Source of the DNA: an uncultured Phascolarctobacterium sp.
GTDB lineage: Bacteria; Bacillota; Negativicutes; Acidaminococcales; Acidaminococcaceae
Reading direction: 5' to 3'
Length of the DNA: 64,000 nucleotides
NCBI GenBank assembly: GCA_905207485.1
Contig: CAJLLL010000002.1
Location: forward strand, 1 to 64,000
Shown here: positions 25,070 to 34,866 of the stretch, in pieces
Layout: each line of letters opens with the position of its first letter
Position numbering within the stretch: position 1 is the first letter of the stretch
The notes under the pieces: generated by a model
Told to the model about the DNA's origin: nothing
What the model saw: the letters and a program-made list of their open reading frames with translations, nothing else
Databases searched by the model: none
Translations under genes and position numbers: made by a program

Positions 25070-27496
25070 TCAGAACTGTCCGCCGAAACTGAAGTGGAAC
25101 ATGCCACCGTCATCGCCCCAACCGTAATCCAGCTTAACAGGACCAAGCGGAGAATTAATACGCAGGCCTGCACCAAAACTGTTTTTAATCAGGCCCAGGT
25201 CAAAATCATCTTCATGACGCTTATCCCATGCATAGCCATTATCGGTAAAGAGTACGCCCTGTACTTTTTTGATAATCGGGAAGCGATATTCCAAAGTTGC
25301 CTTCAGCATACTGTTGCCGCGGAACTGGTCATCTTCATAACCGCGCAGGGTATCACTGCCACCCATAGAGAAACGCTGGCTCAAAGGCATATCGCCGTCA
25401 GCCCAGCCTGCACCAAGGTTAAGCGCCCAAACATTTTCGCCACCGGCACGGTAGTAATAACGCCAGTCTGCCGTAAATTTGGTAAAATCAAAGTCACCGC
25501 CAAGGCCTGCCCATTCTACACTGTAACCAATGCGTTTGCCTTCGTGCGGATCGTAAATGTTGTCACGCGAATCAAATACACGTCCGAATGTAATACTGCG
25601 TGTTACGCCAAAGTTTTCATCACGACGCTCTTTAGCAGTTGCAGGCATCCAGTCTTCATAATACTGGCTTCCTTGACTACCATCTGAAGGATGGAATCTA
25701 TCTTCGTAATACTGGTCTATATCTCCTTCATATCCATCAGCCATACCTTCATAAATATCGTCACGGTTTTTCAGCGTTACATAGTTGCTGATAAACTCAT
25801 TATCGGTTTTGCGGCTGAAGGTAAGTTCCTGACCACGTCGCTTTTTGTCATAACGTGCAATCTCATGCGCATCGATGTCATAATCTGCATATTCGTTGGT
25901 AACATCGTACAACATTAAAGTTGCTTTGGTTTCTTTATCGTCAATCCACGGTTTTACATAAGTAAACTCGTAGTTCTTTTCATCTTCGCCGCCGAATTCC
26001 CAGCGTACATTAACGCTGTCGCCGGTACCGCGGAAGTTTCTGTCACCAACAGAAACCATACCGATAAAGCCGTCAGCATTGCTGTAGCCTGCGCCGATGC
26101 CAAAAGTACCGGTATTCATTTCCACAACGGTAATTTCAATTTCCACACCGTTCGGTTCCTGACCGGGATTCAGCTTAATGTTAACGTCTTCAAAATAACC
26201 GAGGTTATAAATGCGCTGCATGCTGCGGCGTGCGTCTTTGGCATTAAACGGCTCGCCTTTTTTCAGCTTCATTTCGCGCGTAATAACATAATCTTTGGTT
26301 TTTACATTGCCTTTTACTTTAAAATCCTCAACAATGCCTTCGTTAACCAGCAAAAGCAAAGTTCCGTCCGGCAGCATGCGTATATCAGCCACACGGGCAA
26401 GAATATAGCCCTGTTTGTTGTATTCTGCTTCCAGACGCTGCACTTTTACGTTAACGTCTTTAATATTAATGATTTCGTCTTTCGGCAAGTCAAGAATTTT
26501 TTCGATTTCAGAAGTAGAAATTTTGGTATTGCCTTCAACTTCAAGCTGTTTATAAACCGGGTTTTCCAATACATGATAAACAAGCTGCACGCCTTCCGGA
26601 ACTTTTACAAACTCCGGCTGCAAATCATAATACCAGCCCAGGCCGTAAATTGCATGCAGGTCTTTGGCAAGGCCTTCCTGCGTAAGTTCCATGCCGGGTT
26701 TGGTAGTAATAACAGCTTCAATGTCTTCGGCTTTGGTAACTTTATTGCCAGTTACGGAAATTTTGGTAACAAACTGCCCAATATACGGAGCTGCCGGTTC
26801 ACTGGCGCGCATCTGCTGCGCCACCGGCATATTTAAAACCGGTTCCTGTGCTACGGCATTGGTTTGAGGAGCCTGCTGCACAGCCTGCTGGGCTGTACGC
26901 TGCTGTTCAACTTCCGCTTCCCATTTCTGGCGTTCTTCCATTGTCATCGGACGCAGGCTGCCATCCGCCTCACGCACCATCGGTTCTTTAATTTCAGCAG
27001 GCTGATTTTCACCGGCAGTAACCTGCCCGTCGCTTTCATCTGCCGTAACAGCTTCATCCTGTACAGCAGCCGCGCCGCTTTCCTGTTCGGAAGCTGGCTG
27101 CTGCGCCGTTTCTTTCTGTTCCGGCTGTTCTACGCCGCTGCCGCCTTCACGCACAACGCCTTTGCCGGGAACAATTTCCACAATTCTGCCGCTGCCGGAT
27201 TTGCCGCCGCTTTTATAATTAGGATCAGAAATATCTTCAGCCGGATTATTGTGCATATAATAGGTATATTTACCGTCTTTACCCTTTTTAGGAAGGGATT
27301 TGCCTGATTCTTCCTGTGCCTTTCTGGCCTGTTCCAGCGCCTTCTGGCTGACAATCTGTTCCTTGCCGCCGATGGTCATTGTCTGGTTTGCAACTACATC
27401 TGCTGCATTTTGAGCCTGTTCGGCAGCCCATACCGGAGCTGCCATCAGCATAGCTGCCAGACTTAAAGACAACTGTGCATATTTTCTCTTGTTCAT
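25070..27496 (-). CDS. bamA: BamA/Omp85 outer-membrane protein assembly factor with long N-terminal extension
   Basis: This 808-residue protein inserts barrel proteins into the outer membrane. A signal peptide ends near residue 24. Residues 25-235 are a low-complexity region rich in Gln, Glu, Ala, Pro and Gly without a recognisable fold. Three POTRA domains follow (about 240-310, 315-385 and 390-465; e.g. ISVTGNKVTKAEDIEAVI, LEVEGNTKISTSEIEKIL, FKVKGNVKTKDYVIT). The barrel spans about 475-808, with the conserved loop motif LRGYEDDQF and terminal Phe (FHFSFGGQF). E. coli BamA has five POTRAs and no such extension. It lies in an operon with tamB, a sigma factor and Skp-like genes. Confidence 0.94.
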   Translation of the reverse strand: MNKRKYAQLSLSLAAMLMAAPVWAAEQAQNAADVVANQTMTIGGKEQIVSQKALEQARKAQEESGKSLPKKGKDGKYTYYMHNNPAEDISDPNYKSGGKSGSGRIVEIVPGKGVVREGGSGVEQPEQKETAQQPASEQESGAAAVQDEAVTADESDGQVTAGENQPAEIKEPMVREADGSLRPMTMEERQKWEAEVEQQRTAQQAVQQAPQTNAVAQEPVLNMPVAQQMRASEPAAPYIGQFVTKISVTGNKVTKAEDIEAVITTKPGMELTQEGLAKDLHAIYGLGWYYDLQPEFVKVPEGVQLVYHVLENPVYKQLEVEGNTKISTSEIEKILDLPKDEIINIKDVNVKVQRLEAEYNKQGYILARVADIRMLPDGTLLLLVNEGIVEDFKVKGNVKTKDYVITREMKLKKGEPFNAKDARRSMQRIYNLGYFEDVNIKLNPGQEPNGVEIEITVVEMNTGTFGIGAGYSNADGFIGMVSVGDRNFRGTGDSVNVRWEFGGEDEKNYEFTYVKPWIDDKETKATLMLYDVTNEYADYDIDAHEIARYDKKRRGQELTFSRKTDNEFISNYVTLKNRDDIYEGMADGYEGDIDQYYEDRFHPSDGSQGSQYYEDWMPATAKERRDENFGVTRSITFGRVFDSRDNIYDPHEGKRIGYSVEWAGLGGDFDFTKFTADWRYYYRAGGENVWALNLGAGWADGDMPLSQRFSMGGSDTLRGYEDDQFRGNSMLKATLEYRFPIIKKVQGVLFTDNGYAWDKRHEDDFDLGLIKNSFGAGLRINSPLGPVKLDYGWGDDGGMFHFSFGGQF

Positions 27497-27511
27497 TCAA
27501 ATCCTCCCTGT

Positions 27512-27982
27512 TCACTCAGCATCCTGCAGAACCTGCCTGCCTGTTCTGACAAGCTGCTGCATATCTTCTTCAGCTAAATAATTTGGATAACTGGTATTGC
27601 TGTTAATATTTAACTCAGCCGCTGCCCGCTCTGTTTGCTGCGGCACCGGCTGTGCTGTAACTGTTTTGTCGGGCATCGGCGCATTTTCCTGCTGCTGCAC
27701 TGAGGCTGAAGCAGGAATATTTGCAACTTCGTCCTGTGAAATGCCTGCATAAAGCCAGCCGCCATAACCAGCAAGCGCCAAAAGCACCGCCAAAATAGCT
27801 GCCAGCTTCTGCCTGTTCCAAACCGACACCAGCCCGCGTTTTTCACGCAGATAGCGGATTGACGCTTCTGCCAGCATCAAATCCAGTTCGCCGCGCAGTC
27901 CGTTGTTTTTGCGGAAGCTGCGGCTTGCATTGTCCAAGCTGCATTTCACATCATCGATATTATCATAAATGTCTTTCGCCAC
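27512..27982 (-). CDS. Unknown single-pass membrane protein between a sigma factor and bamA
   Basis: This 156-residue protein is not recognised. Residues 1-80 are soluble, mostly helical and charged. One membrane helix lies at about 85-103, and the last 50 residues are a low-complexity Gln/Pro/Ala segment, presumably periplasmic. The GTG start at 27982 is chosen because AAAGGAG lies about seven bases upstream. An earlier in-frame GTG lacks such a site. The layout (cytoplasmic N-terminus, one helix, periplasmic tail) and position directly after a sigma factor gene resemble an anti-sigma factor, but no anti-sigma domain is evident. Confidence 0.6.
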   Translation of the reverse strand: MAKDIYDNIDDVKCSLDNASRSFRKNNGLRGELDLMLAEASIRYLREKRGLVSVWNRQKLAAILAVLLALAGYGGWLYAGISQDEVANIPASASVQQQENAPMPDKTVTAQPVPQQTERAAAELNINSNTSYPNYLAEEDMQQLVRTGRQVLQDAE

Positions 27983-28133
27983 CGCTAAAACTCCTTTCTG
28001 CACAGATTAATTGAATATATAATCCGTTTTTTCAGGATATTTTATCACGGTGAAATTTATTATATTTTCCCATATTTCAGCAATAAATGCAATAATCTGC
28101 AAAAAAAAGCCTGACTTTACTGTTTTTCTTGCA

Positions 28134-28769
28134 TTAGCTTCTTTTTAAATCTGCAATAAAATGTGAGAGCATGCCGCGGATGCGTTTAACCCCGCGCTTT
28201 TGCAAACGATAGATATGCCCCAGACTGACGTTAATGCTGTCAGCCATATCGGCTGCGCTGCGGTCTTCAAGGTAAATGCCTGTCAAAACCTGCTGCTCTT
28301 TTTCCGGCAGGCGGTGCAAGGCCTGCGCCACCCTGTCGGTAATCATGCTCAGCTCAGCTTCTTCAAAAGGCGTACGCCCGGATGCTGCCAGCACATCTGC
28401 CCAGGCAACGCCGGCGGCATTGGTATCGTCCAGCGAAAAACTTCTGCCGTTGTCGTCCTGCTCCAAAAAATCAAGCATTCTGCCGCGGATGCGGTGCATG
28501 GCAAAAACGCTGAACGCTACGCCTCGCGTATAATCATAACGCTCCGCAGCCTCCAAAAGCCCAAGCGTGCCTTCCTGCACCAGTTCCATCAGCTGAGGCT
28601 CCGGCAGTTTAAAGCCCGCCGCAATTTTAAACACTAACGGCTGGTAAGAAGTTATTAACTTGTTATAGGCCTCACGGTCGCCTCCGGCACTGAGCTGCCA
28701 AAGCTCCATTTCTTCCTCCCGGGAAAGAAGCGGCGTTTTCTGCAGCTCTGCCAGATATTCTTTCAGCAT
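28134..28769 (-). CDS. RNA polymerase sigma-70 family factor, FliA/WhiG/SigF-like
   Basis: This 211-residue sigma factor has region 2 (about residues 30-105; YQPLVFKIA, LVQEGTLGLLEAAERYD, FSVFAMHRIRGRMLDFL) and region 4 (about 150-205; LPEKEQQVLTGIYLEDRSAA, then HIYRLQKRGVKRIR). The size and the HRIRGRMLD motif fit the group 3 family that includes FliA, WhiG and sporulation sigma factors. No flagellar or sporulation genes are nearby. It lies between tamB and bamA. The second of two in-frame ATGs is used because AAGGAAGG is seven bases upstream. The first, at 28775, is only one base from it. Confidence 0.88.
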   Translation of the reverse strand: MLKEYLAELQKTPLLSREEEMELWQLSAGGDREAYNKLITSYQPLVFKIAAGFKLPEPQLMELVQEGTLGLLEAAERYDYTRGVAFSVFAMHRIRGRMLDFLEQDDNGRSFSLDDTNAAGVAWADVLAASGRTPFEEAELSMITDRVAQALHRLPEKEQQVLTGIYLEDRSAADMADSINVSLGHIYRLQKRGVKRIRGMLSHFIADLKRS

Positions 28770-28814
28770 GGGCATACCTTCCTTAAAGTTTAATCAATAT
28801 ATCTTAAACACTAC

Positions 28815-31800
28815 TTAAAACGTAACTTTATACTCCATGCCATACCAGTCTTCAGTCGTGTCGTAATCTTTGTTGCGCTCGTAGTTAATGCTCATATGGC
28901 GCGAAAGGTCATACTGGGCAAAAATACTTTCATGCTCGCTGTCATCGCTTACGGTATAGCCAACCAGCAAATTATCCGTTAAATACTTGCTCACAAGCAG
29001 ATTATACTGGTCTTTTTCATCCTCGGTAAGCTCGCCGCTTTCCTGTGACATGCTATGGCCCGTGCGCAGCCTGCCCGAATAAATCATAAATTCATTCAGC
29101 CCCAGGGTTTCCTTAAAGATTTCTTCCACGTCTCCAAGCACGGTCATTTCCAAACCAACAGTCATCAGGCTCTGGAAATCATCCTGCGTTACGCCCTGGT
29201 CAGCACCAGTTACTTCACGCTGCAGGGTCAGCATCTTAATAATCTGGTCTTTCGTCAGCGACGGGTCACTGCGCAGAATCATCTGCATCTGCTCCAGCGG
29301 CCCTGTTACACGCAGGAAAATATCATATCTTCTGAACCGTGCCGTTGCATCAAGGTTAACAGTCGGCAAAACATCACCGGGAACAGGCCATGCCACAGAT
29401 GCATTGTGGATTTCAAACGGCGTGCGCAGATAAGTAATAGTGCCTTTATCCGCTTTCACGTTGCCATCTATATTAGTATACACTGTACTGCCTGTAACAT
29501 GCAATCCTCCGGAAAGCCACAAATCATACAAATATTTGTTGTACAAATGGATTTTCGGGCCGAGTGTAACCTTAACATCCAGGCCGTAATTGCTGCTGCC
29601 TTCAGAAAGTTCAGGTATGGTAGGCATGTTTACCAGCACATCATCCAAACGGATATCAGCCTTAATGAACGGACGGTATCCTACACCGCCGCGGCCGCCG
29701 TTGGCGCTGTCCGTGCGGGTAAAGTAACGCTGCGGGCTGATGCCTGCCGTGCCGTTAATGCGTCCTGTAAAAATTTCGGAAGCAAATTCCGCATCTTTGA
29801 ACAACGCATTAATAATATAGGTTTTACCCTCATCAGCACGCAAAGCATAGTTACCGGATGCCGTTACCGTACCATCGCCCATCTGCATGGAAAACTCGTT
29901 AAGGGCAATTTCATTGCCGGTAAAATCAACATCCAAATTGATATTGTCAAAAATAGTATAAGCATCACGCAATTTCAGAGAACCGCCGTGCATAACAACT
30001 TCGCCATATACCAAAGGCTCTTCCAAAGTACCGGAAAGCGTTACAGAACCGAGCGTTTCGCCTACGCCCCATTCAACCATCGGCGTCAGCAGATGCAGCA
30101 GCCCTAAACGTGCGTTATCAAGGTTCAGCTTGATATTCATTGCTGCTGCCGGGTTGCGGCGCTGTTCCTTGCTGCGCAGCAGGTCAAGCGGCATATCTCC
30201 GGATGCCGTCAGTTTGTAAATATCCTTGTTAATCTGCGCATGGTCAAGTTTTAATACATCGTTGGCAAGGCTCATCTGCATCGTCAAAGCATCAAAGCCA
30301 ATACCTTCCACCGAACCTTCCGTAAGTTCCATCTTTGCGGTGCCCTGCGGATTTTCAATACTGCCGGACAAATCAACAGCCATATCAATCTTGCCGCCTA
30401 CGGCCAGCGGATAATCCAACAGCGCCGGCACAATGGCAGGGTTGGCATTATATGCCCTTGCTTTGATATCCAGCGAATGATTACGCAGATTTACCCAGCC
30501 TCCGGCCGTCAGCGAACCGGGTTCAGGAGCATCTTTAACGCCTTTTTGTTCTTCAGGCACGCTTTCTGTCAGCTTAAGTTCATCAAAATTCAGCACGCCG
30601 TTTTGCAGGCGTCCTTTAAAGCGCATGTAATCATAACTTACATCTTTAACTTTAATATCAGATACACGCATATCGGCAAAAATGCCGCTGCCTTTGCCGC
30701 GAGGATTAATGTTCAAACGTCCGTCGGCCACGCCGTCAACATCAAGATTAACCTTTGCCATCTTCATAATGGAACGCAGATTGCCGTACATAAATTCTAC
30801 TTTGCCGGTAAGGGCCTGCTCTACAGCATCCAAATTCAGCTCAGCGGCAAACATACCGTCCGGCGATTGTTCAAAGGATGCTTCAACATGGTTATTATGC
30901 TGCCCGTCCGCAGTCAGCGTACCAATAATATTTTTCAGTTCTTCACCATTAATGAGCACTGAATCACTGTTGATACTACCGTCAAAACGCGGCTGTGCCA
31001 GCGTGCCGGTTAAGCTGCCGTGCGCACTTACAAAACCATCCAAAGCAACGGTTTCATCCCTTATGGGCAAAGTGCTTAAATCCATATCGGTAATATCTAC
31101 CGTAAAATCAAGGTTCTGCGCCGCATCCATTGTACCGCTTAAAGAAGCCTCTGTTGACAGCGCCTTAATATAGCCGCCGGTTAAACGCAGGCTGCCATCC
31201 GGCGCATAGTAATACGCTGCACTAATCTGGTCTATTAAAAATCCCTCAGCACTGCCGTCCGTAAGCATTACACTGCCTTCTACCGAAGGAGCGGAAAGCG
31301 GGCCCATGATGCTTATTTCGTTATCAACATTGCCGGTAAGTTTTACATCCGGCGCAGCCACCGCTACCAAAGGTTCCGCGCGGATGCCGCTGGTACTTAC
31401 CGTAATGCCGAGTACCGGTTCCGCACCGCCTATATCAACAAAACCATTAATAAGGTTGTAGCCCTGCTCCATTTCCACACGGTAATCCGTAAGCTGAACT
31501 ACGCTGTCAACCATGGAAATTTTGCCGTACGCTTCCGGGAAAACAAGACCGGCAATATGTACATTTTTAACCTGCGTGCTGGCATAAAAATCAATGCCGC
31601 TCAAATCGCCGCTAAAATTAAACCCTGCCGATGCAGTACCGCTGCCGTTCTGTCCGGCGGCAGCAAAAAAGCTGTCCAGCGGAAAATCAGACATTCTGCC
31701 GCTGCCGCTGAAGCTGCCGTCAAACGAAGCCTGAACCGTCAAATTCATTGCACCGCCGTCACCGGCAAAGGCAGCAAACTTTTCAACTACAACTTTATCG

Positions 31801-33104
31801 CCGCTGACTTCTGCTTCAAAATCTACATTGTTCATCAGCAAATCACGCCAGCCCAGGCGGCCCATGTTGCCCGCAACGGTAAGCTTTGTTTCGCCCTTGG
31901 TTCCTGTCTGGCCATGTACGGCAAGCAGGCCGTCCAGAGCAATAGTATCCGCCGGATAATCCGGCAATGCCAAACCGCTGATGCCGTTTGCATTAAGCAC
32001 GGCGAAAATTTCACCATCATTGATATTATATTCACCGTCAAGGCGCAGATGCCCGCCTGCTATATCGGCACCTGCTTCATCAAGCATTACGCGGCTTTCA
32101 ACAACGGTAAAAGGCACACGCATATTGCTAATCTTTGTGCCGTTAAACGCTAAAGTTTCAGCCTCAAGCTCGCCTTTACCCTGTATGTTTTCCAAATCGG
32201 CAAAATCAATATCGCAATTGAGCGTAGCAGTATTTTCGCCAACAGTCAGCGCCAGGTCTTCCGCTTCAACATCACGGTCACTGGCCTTAAGCCCGCCTGC
32301 CAGTTTAACAGGCAGCGGTTCACCGCCCAGCAGGGCATCTGCCGATAAAGCAATTTGCCCTTTGCCGCTCAATTTAGTATTTTCACCATCGTTTTCCCAA
32401 ATCAGGTTCAACCCTTCAACCTGACCGGCAAAATTTTGTATTGGCGCATACGCCGCCGCAAAATCGCCAAAATCAGTCAAGCCAAATTTTTCAGTTTTTA
32501 AAGAAAGCTGCCCATGCGCGTTGGTATCAACAACGCCGCTGACTTTCAATTCATCGCCGCCGTAAGTTACAGTGCCGTCAACTGCAAAATCCGGGTTTGC
32601 CCCGCCATCTACAGAAGCATTAACGCCAAAATCCCAGCTGCCATGCGGAGTTGCAATATGCACCTCTGCATCATTTACGGCAAGATACCCATAAAAAGGA
32701 GTCTCCGAAGAATCGGACGGTTTTAAAAAATTGCGCAGGTTCCATTCATCCTGCTCGTTCATCTGTAAATAAAGCTGCGGAGATGTTAAAACAACCTCGC
32801 TTAAAGCACGTTCAGGCGCAACAAAAGCACGCAGCGGTGAAATTCCAAATTTTGCTTCCGGAATTTCAGCAATGCGCGCGCCATCAGCACCGTTTACCTT
32901 TATGCCGTAGGCAGTGAACTCCAGCCTGCCGTTCCAGTCAAGACGTTCCAGCGTTGCAGTACCGTTAATATAATTTTGCGACATGGTTTTTACAAGCTGC
33001 GGCACCTGTGCCAGATACTGCGGGGCAATAAACTTTACAGCCCACATATAAAGCGCTGCCGTTGCCAGCAAAACCACTATAAAAATTTTTAAAATTCTAT
33101 TCAT
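28815..33104 (-). CDS. tamB: Translocation and assembly module protein TamB (DUF490/AsmA-like)
   Basis: This 1429-residue protein has an N-terminal membrane anchor (about residues 5-24) followed by over a thousand residues of repetitive beta-rich sequence of the AsmA/TamB type (repeated 'L.G....A....F' patterns). The C-terminal DUF490 region is marked by GTITYLRTPFEIHNASVAWP and SDPSLTKDQIIKMLTLQRE. TamB spans the periplasm and is linked to outer-membrane protein assembly or phospholipid transport. No TamA is recognised here. In Negativicutes TamB is thought to work with the adjacent BamA-type protein. Confidence 0.92.
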   Translation of the reverse strand: MNRILKIFIVVLLATAALYMWAVKFIAPQYLAQVPQLVKTMSQNYINGTATLERLDWNGRLEFTAYGIKVNGADGARIAEIPEAKFGISPLRAFVAPERALSEVVLTSPQLYLQMNEQDEWNLRNFLKPSDSSETPFYGYLAVNDAEVHIATPHGSWDFGVNASVDGGANPDFAVDGTVTYGGDELKVSGVVDTNAHGQLSLKTEKFGLTDFGDFAAAYAPIQNFAGQVEGLNLIWENDGENTKLSGKGQIALSADALLGGEPLPVKLAGGLKASDRDVEAEDLALTVGENTATLNCDIDFADLENIQGKGELEAETLAFNGTKISNMRVPFTVVESRVMLDEAGADIAGGHLRLDGEYNINDGEIFAVLNANGISGLALPDYPADTIALDGLLAVHGQTGTKGETKLTVAGNMGRLGWRDLLMNNVDFEAEVSGDKVVVEKFAAFAGDGGAMNLTVQASFDGSFSGSGRMSDFPLDSFFAAAGQNGSGTASAGFNFSGDLSGIDFYASTQVKNVHIAGLVFPEAYGKISMVDSVVQLTDYRVEMEQGYNLINGFVDIGGAEPVLGITVSTSGIRAEPLVAVAAPDVKLTGNVDNEISIMGPLSAPSVEGSVMLTDGSAEGFLIDQISAAYYYAPDGSLRLTGGYIKALSTEASLSGTMDAAQNLDFTVDITDMDLSTLPIRDETVALDGFVSAHGSLTGTLAQPRFDGSINSDSVLINGEELKNIIGTLTADGQHNNHVEASFEQSPDGMFAAELNLDAVEQALTGKVEFMYGNLRSIMKMAKVNLDVDGVADGRLNINPRGKGSGIFADMRVSDIKVKDVSYDYMRFKGRLQNGVLNFDELKLTESVPEEQKGVKDAPEPGSLTAGGWVNLRNHSLDIKARAYNANPAIVPALLDYPLAVGGKIDMAVDLSGSIENPQGTAKMELTEGSVEGIGFDALTMQMSLANDVLKLDHAQINKDIYKLTASGDMPLDLLRSKEQRRNPAAAMNIKLNLDNARLGLLHLLTPMVEWGVGETLGSVTLSGTLEEPLVYGEVVMHGGSLKLRDAYTIFDNINLDVDFTGNEIALNEFSMQMGDGTVTASGNYALRADEGKTYIINALFKDAEFASEIFTGRINGTAGISPQRYFTRTDSANGGRGGVGYRPFIKADIRLDDVLVNMPTIPELSEGSSNYGLDVKVTLGPKIHLYNKYLYDLWLSGGLHVTGSTVYTNIDGNVKADKGTITYLRTPFEIHNASVAWPVPGDVLPTVNLDATARFRRYDIFLRVTGPLEQMQMILRSDPSLTKDQIIKMLTLQREVTGADQGVTQDDFQSLMTVGLEMTVLGDVEEIFKETLGLNEFMIYSGRLRTGHSMSQESGELTEDEKDQYNLLVSKYLTDNLLVGYTVSDDSEHESIFAQYDLSRHMSINYERNKDYDTTEDWYGMEYKVTF

Positions 33105-33185
33105 AATCTGCCTCCGCAGAAAAATTATACTTTAACAGTTTATGTATTCTACGTTAAAAATAATCTTCCTGCCGTTTTGAAACAG

Positions 33186-33228
33186 AAAAAGCACTGCACC
33201 TTAAATTTTACAAGATGCAATGCTTTTT
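33186..33228 (-). terminator. Terminator after tolC
   Basis: On the minus strand a long imperfect stem (AAAAAGCATTGCATCTT with AAGGTGCAGTGCTTTTT) ends in a run of T. It separates tolC from tamB. Confidence 0.75.
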
Positions 33229-33246
33229 AATGTAATTTAATTTATA

Positions 33247-34770
33247 TTATTCGGCATTTTCAGCAGTTTCTTCTGCTGCATTGTCTGCATTTTCTGCTGC
33301 CAGTGCAGTTTCTGTCTGCGCTGGTTCAGTTTCAGCAGCGGGCTGCTGACTTTCGGCAGCTTGCGTATCTGCGTTCTGAGCAGCAGCTTCGGTTTCTGCA
33401 GGCTGCTGTGCTTCAGCCGGTGTATCTACCGGTTCCGGGAAAGTTCTCGGTTCCGGTACGGGAACGCCTACGCCCATAGAAGTGTTGAGAGCTGCTTTGG
33501 ATGTATTGTAATCATACAATGCTTTTACATAATTGGTTTTAGCTTCCGTCAGGGCAACCTGAGCATCCATAACGTCAATATTGGTGCCTACGCCTGCCTG
33601 GTAACGAACTACTGCAATATGGTAATCTTCTTCTGCCTGTGCAACGGCTACCTGCGTAGTGCTGATACGTTTTTCAGCTTCGCGCATGCTCAGGTAATCG
33701 GTGCGCACTTCCAGTTCAACAGCATCTCTTACCTGGCGCTGGGTTTCTTTGGCTTTTGCCAAATTTTCCTGCGCTGCATGAATTTTAGACCAGGTTACGC
33801 CGCTGTCGAAAATATTCATGCTGGCCGTAATGCCTACTGCCCAGTTCTCATCATCATCACCGGGCCAGTTGCTGCCATCGCCGCCCCAATAATTGCTGGC
33901 ATTAGCACTGATTTTAGGCATATGCCCGCTGCGTGCAACAACAAGTGCCGCTTCGGCAGCGTCAACGCCGTATTCCGCCTGTTTTAATTCCGGGCGGTGT
34001 TCCTTGCTGTATGCAAGGCAGTAAGCCATATCATTCTCATACGGCACATATTGCAGGCTGTCTTTTAAAATAAGGGTTGTGCTAAGCGGCGTACCGATAA
34101 TATTATTCAAAGTTGCTTCCGCAACATCATAGCCGTTTTCCGCACTGATAAGGTCCTGCTTGGCATTGGCAAGTTCTACTTCACTGCGCAGTACGTCCGC
34201 ACGGGCAACAATGCCTACATTGTACTGGGCAATTACGTTATCCAGATGCGCCTGTAAACGGTCAACAGATTCCTGGCACAGTGTTTTCATATTGCCTGCA
34301 TCAAGCATGCTGAAATAACCGTCAGTTGCGGTTTCCTTCATTTCAATGTAAGCTTGTTCTTCGGCAGAAAGCATGCTGCGGTAATTAGCCTTAGCCTGGC
34401 CAATCTTCCCCTGCAGTTCGCCGCCGGTAAAAATCGGCAGGCTGGCAGTAACAGAGTTGCTGTGGCTGTTGCCGATTTGTTTACCGAGATTAATAGTGCC
34501 CATAAACTGATTATCTGCATAACCGCCGCGGCCAGTGCTATGATTCAAGCTGATGCTGATGCCGCGCGCGCTTTTAGCCGCACTGTAATCAGCCTTCGCT
34601 GCTTTTCTGTTATATTCAGCAATTTTTACGCTCGGGTTGCTTAACAGCGCCCTTTGGATGGTTTCGTCCAAATCCAGCTCCAAAGTAGCGGCAAAAACAG
34701 ACTGGGAACACAAAGCGGTTAAAGCCGCAGTAAGAGCCAGTACGTTTTTGGCTTTTTTATAACTGAACAT
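33247..34770 (-). CDS. tolC: TolC family outer-membrane efflux channel
   Basis: This 507-residue protein has a signal peptide (about residues 1-27) and two TolC repeats (about 30-230 and 240-440), with long coiled-coil helices and the pattern SLTEAKTNYVKALYDYN-like near the end of the second repeat. A low-complexity C-terminal tail of about 70 residues rich in Ala, Glu and Pro follows. The ATG at 34770 is used, with TGGAGG upstream. An earlier in-frame start would overlap that site. It has its own promoter with an operator-like palindrome and a terminator. No inner-membrane efflux partner is adjacent, so it may serve several pumps. Confidence 0.9.
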   Translation of the reverse strand: MFSYKKAKNVLALTAALTALCSQSVFAATLELDLDETIQRALLSNPSVKIAEYNRKAAKADYSAAKSARGISISLNHSTGRGGYADNQFMGTINLGKQIGNSHSNSVTASLPIFTGGELQGKIGQAKANYRSMLSAEEQAYIEMKETATDGYFSMLDAGNMKTLCQESVDRLQAHLDNVIAQYNVGIVARADVLRSEVELANAKQDLISAENGYDVAEATLNNIIGTPLSTTLILKDSLQYVPYENDMAYCLAYSKEHRPELKQAEYGVDAAEAALVVARSGHMPKISANASNYWGGDGSNWPGDDDENWAVGITASMNIFDSGVTWSKIHAAQENLAKAKETQRQVRDAVELEVRTDYLSMREAEKRISTTQVAVAQAEEDYHIAVVRYQAGVGTNIDVMDAQVALTEAKTNYVKALYDYNTSKAALNTSMGVGVPVPEPRTFPEPVDTPAEAQQPAETEAAAQNADTQAAESQQPAAETEPAQTETALAAENADNAAEETAENAE

Positions 34771-34789
34771 TTCTTTTACCTCCAATCAT

Positions 34790-34803
34790 TGACTGATTAG
34801 TCA
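34790..34803. promoter_or_regulatory. Palindromic operator candidate (TetR-type) at the tolC start site
   Basis: TGACT-GATT-AGTCA is a palindrome just downstream of the tolC -10, overlapping the predicted transcription start. Similar TGACT/AGTCA half-sites are typical of TetR-family repressors. No TetR gene is in the window. Confidence 0.6.
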
Positions 34804-34811
34804 GTGCTTAA

Positions 34812-34840
34812 ATTTTATATTTTTTATTTTCAAAAGTCAA
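34812..34840 (-). promoter_or_regulatory. tolC promoter
   Basis: On the minus strand TTGACT is separated by 17 bases from TAAAAT, about 40 bases before the tolC start codon. The operator-like palindrome lies immediately downstream. Confidence 0.8.
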
Positions 34841-34866
34841 CTGTTTTTTCTAAAGTTAACAAATTT

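Noticed and set aside
29055..30107. A 350-codon open frame antisense to tamB
   Set aside because: It lies wholly inside the well-supported tamB gene, has no ribosome site or recognisable motif, and its cysteine/histidine-rich composition is that of a mirror frame.
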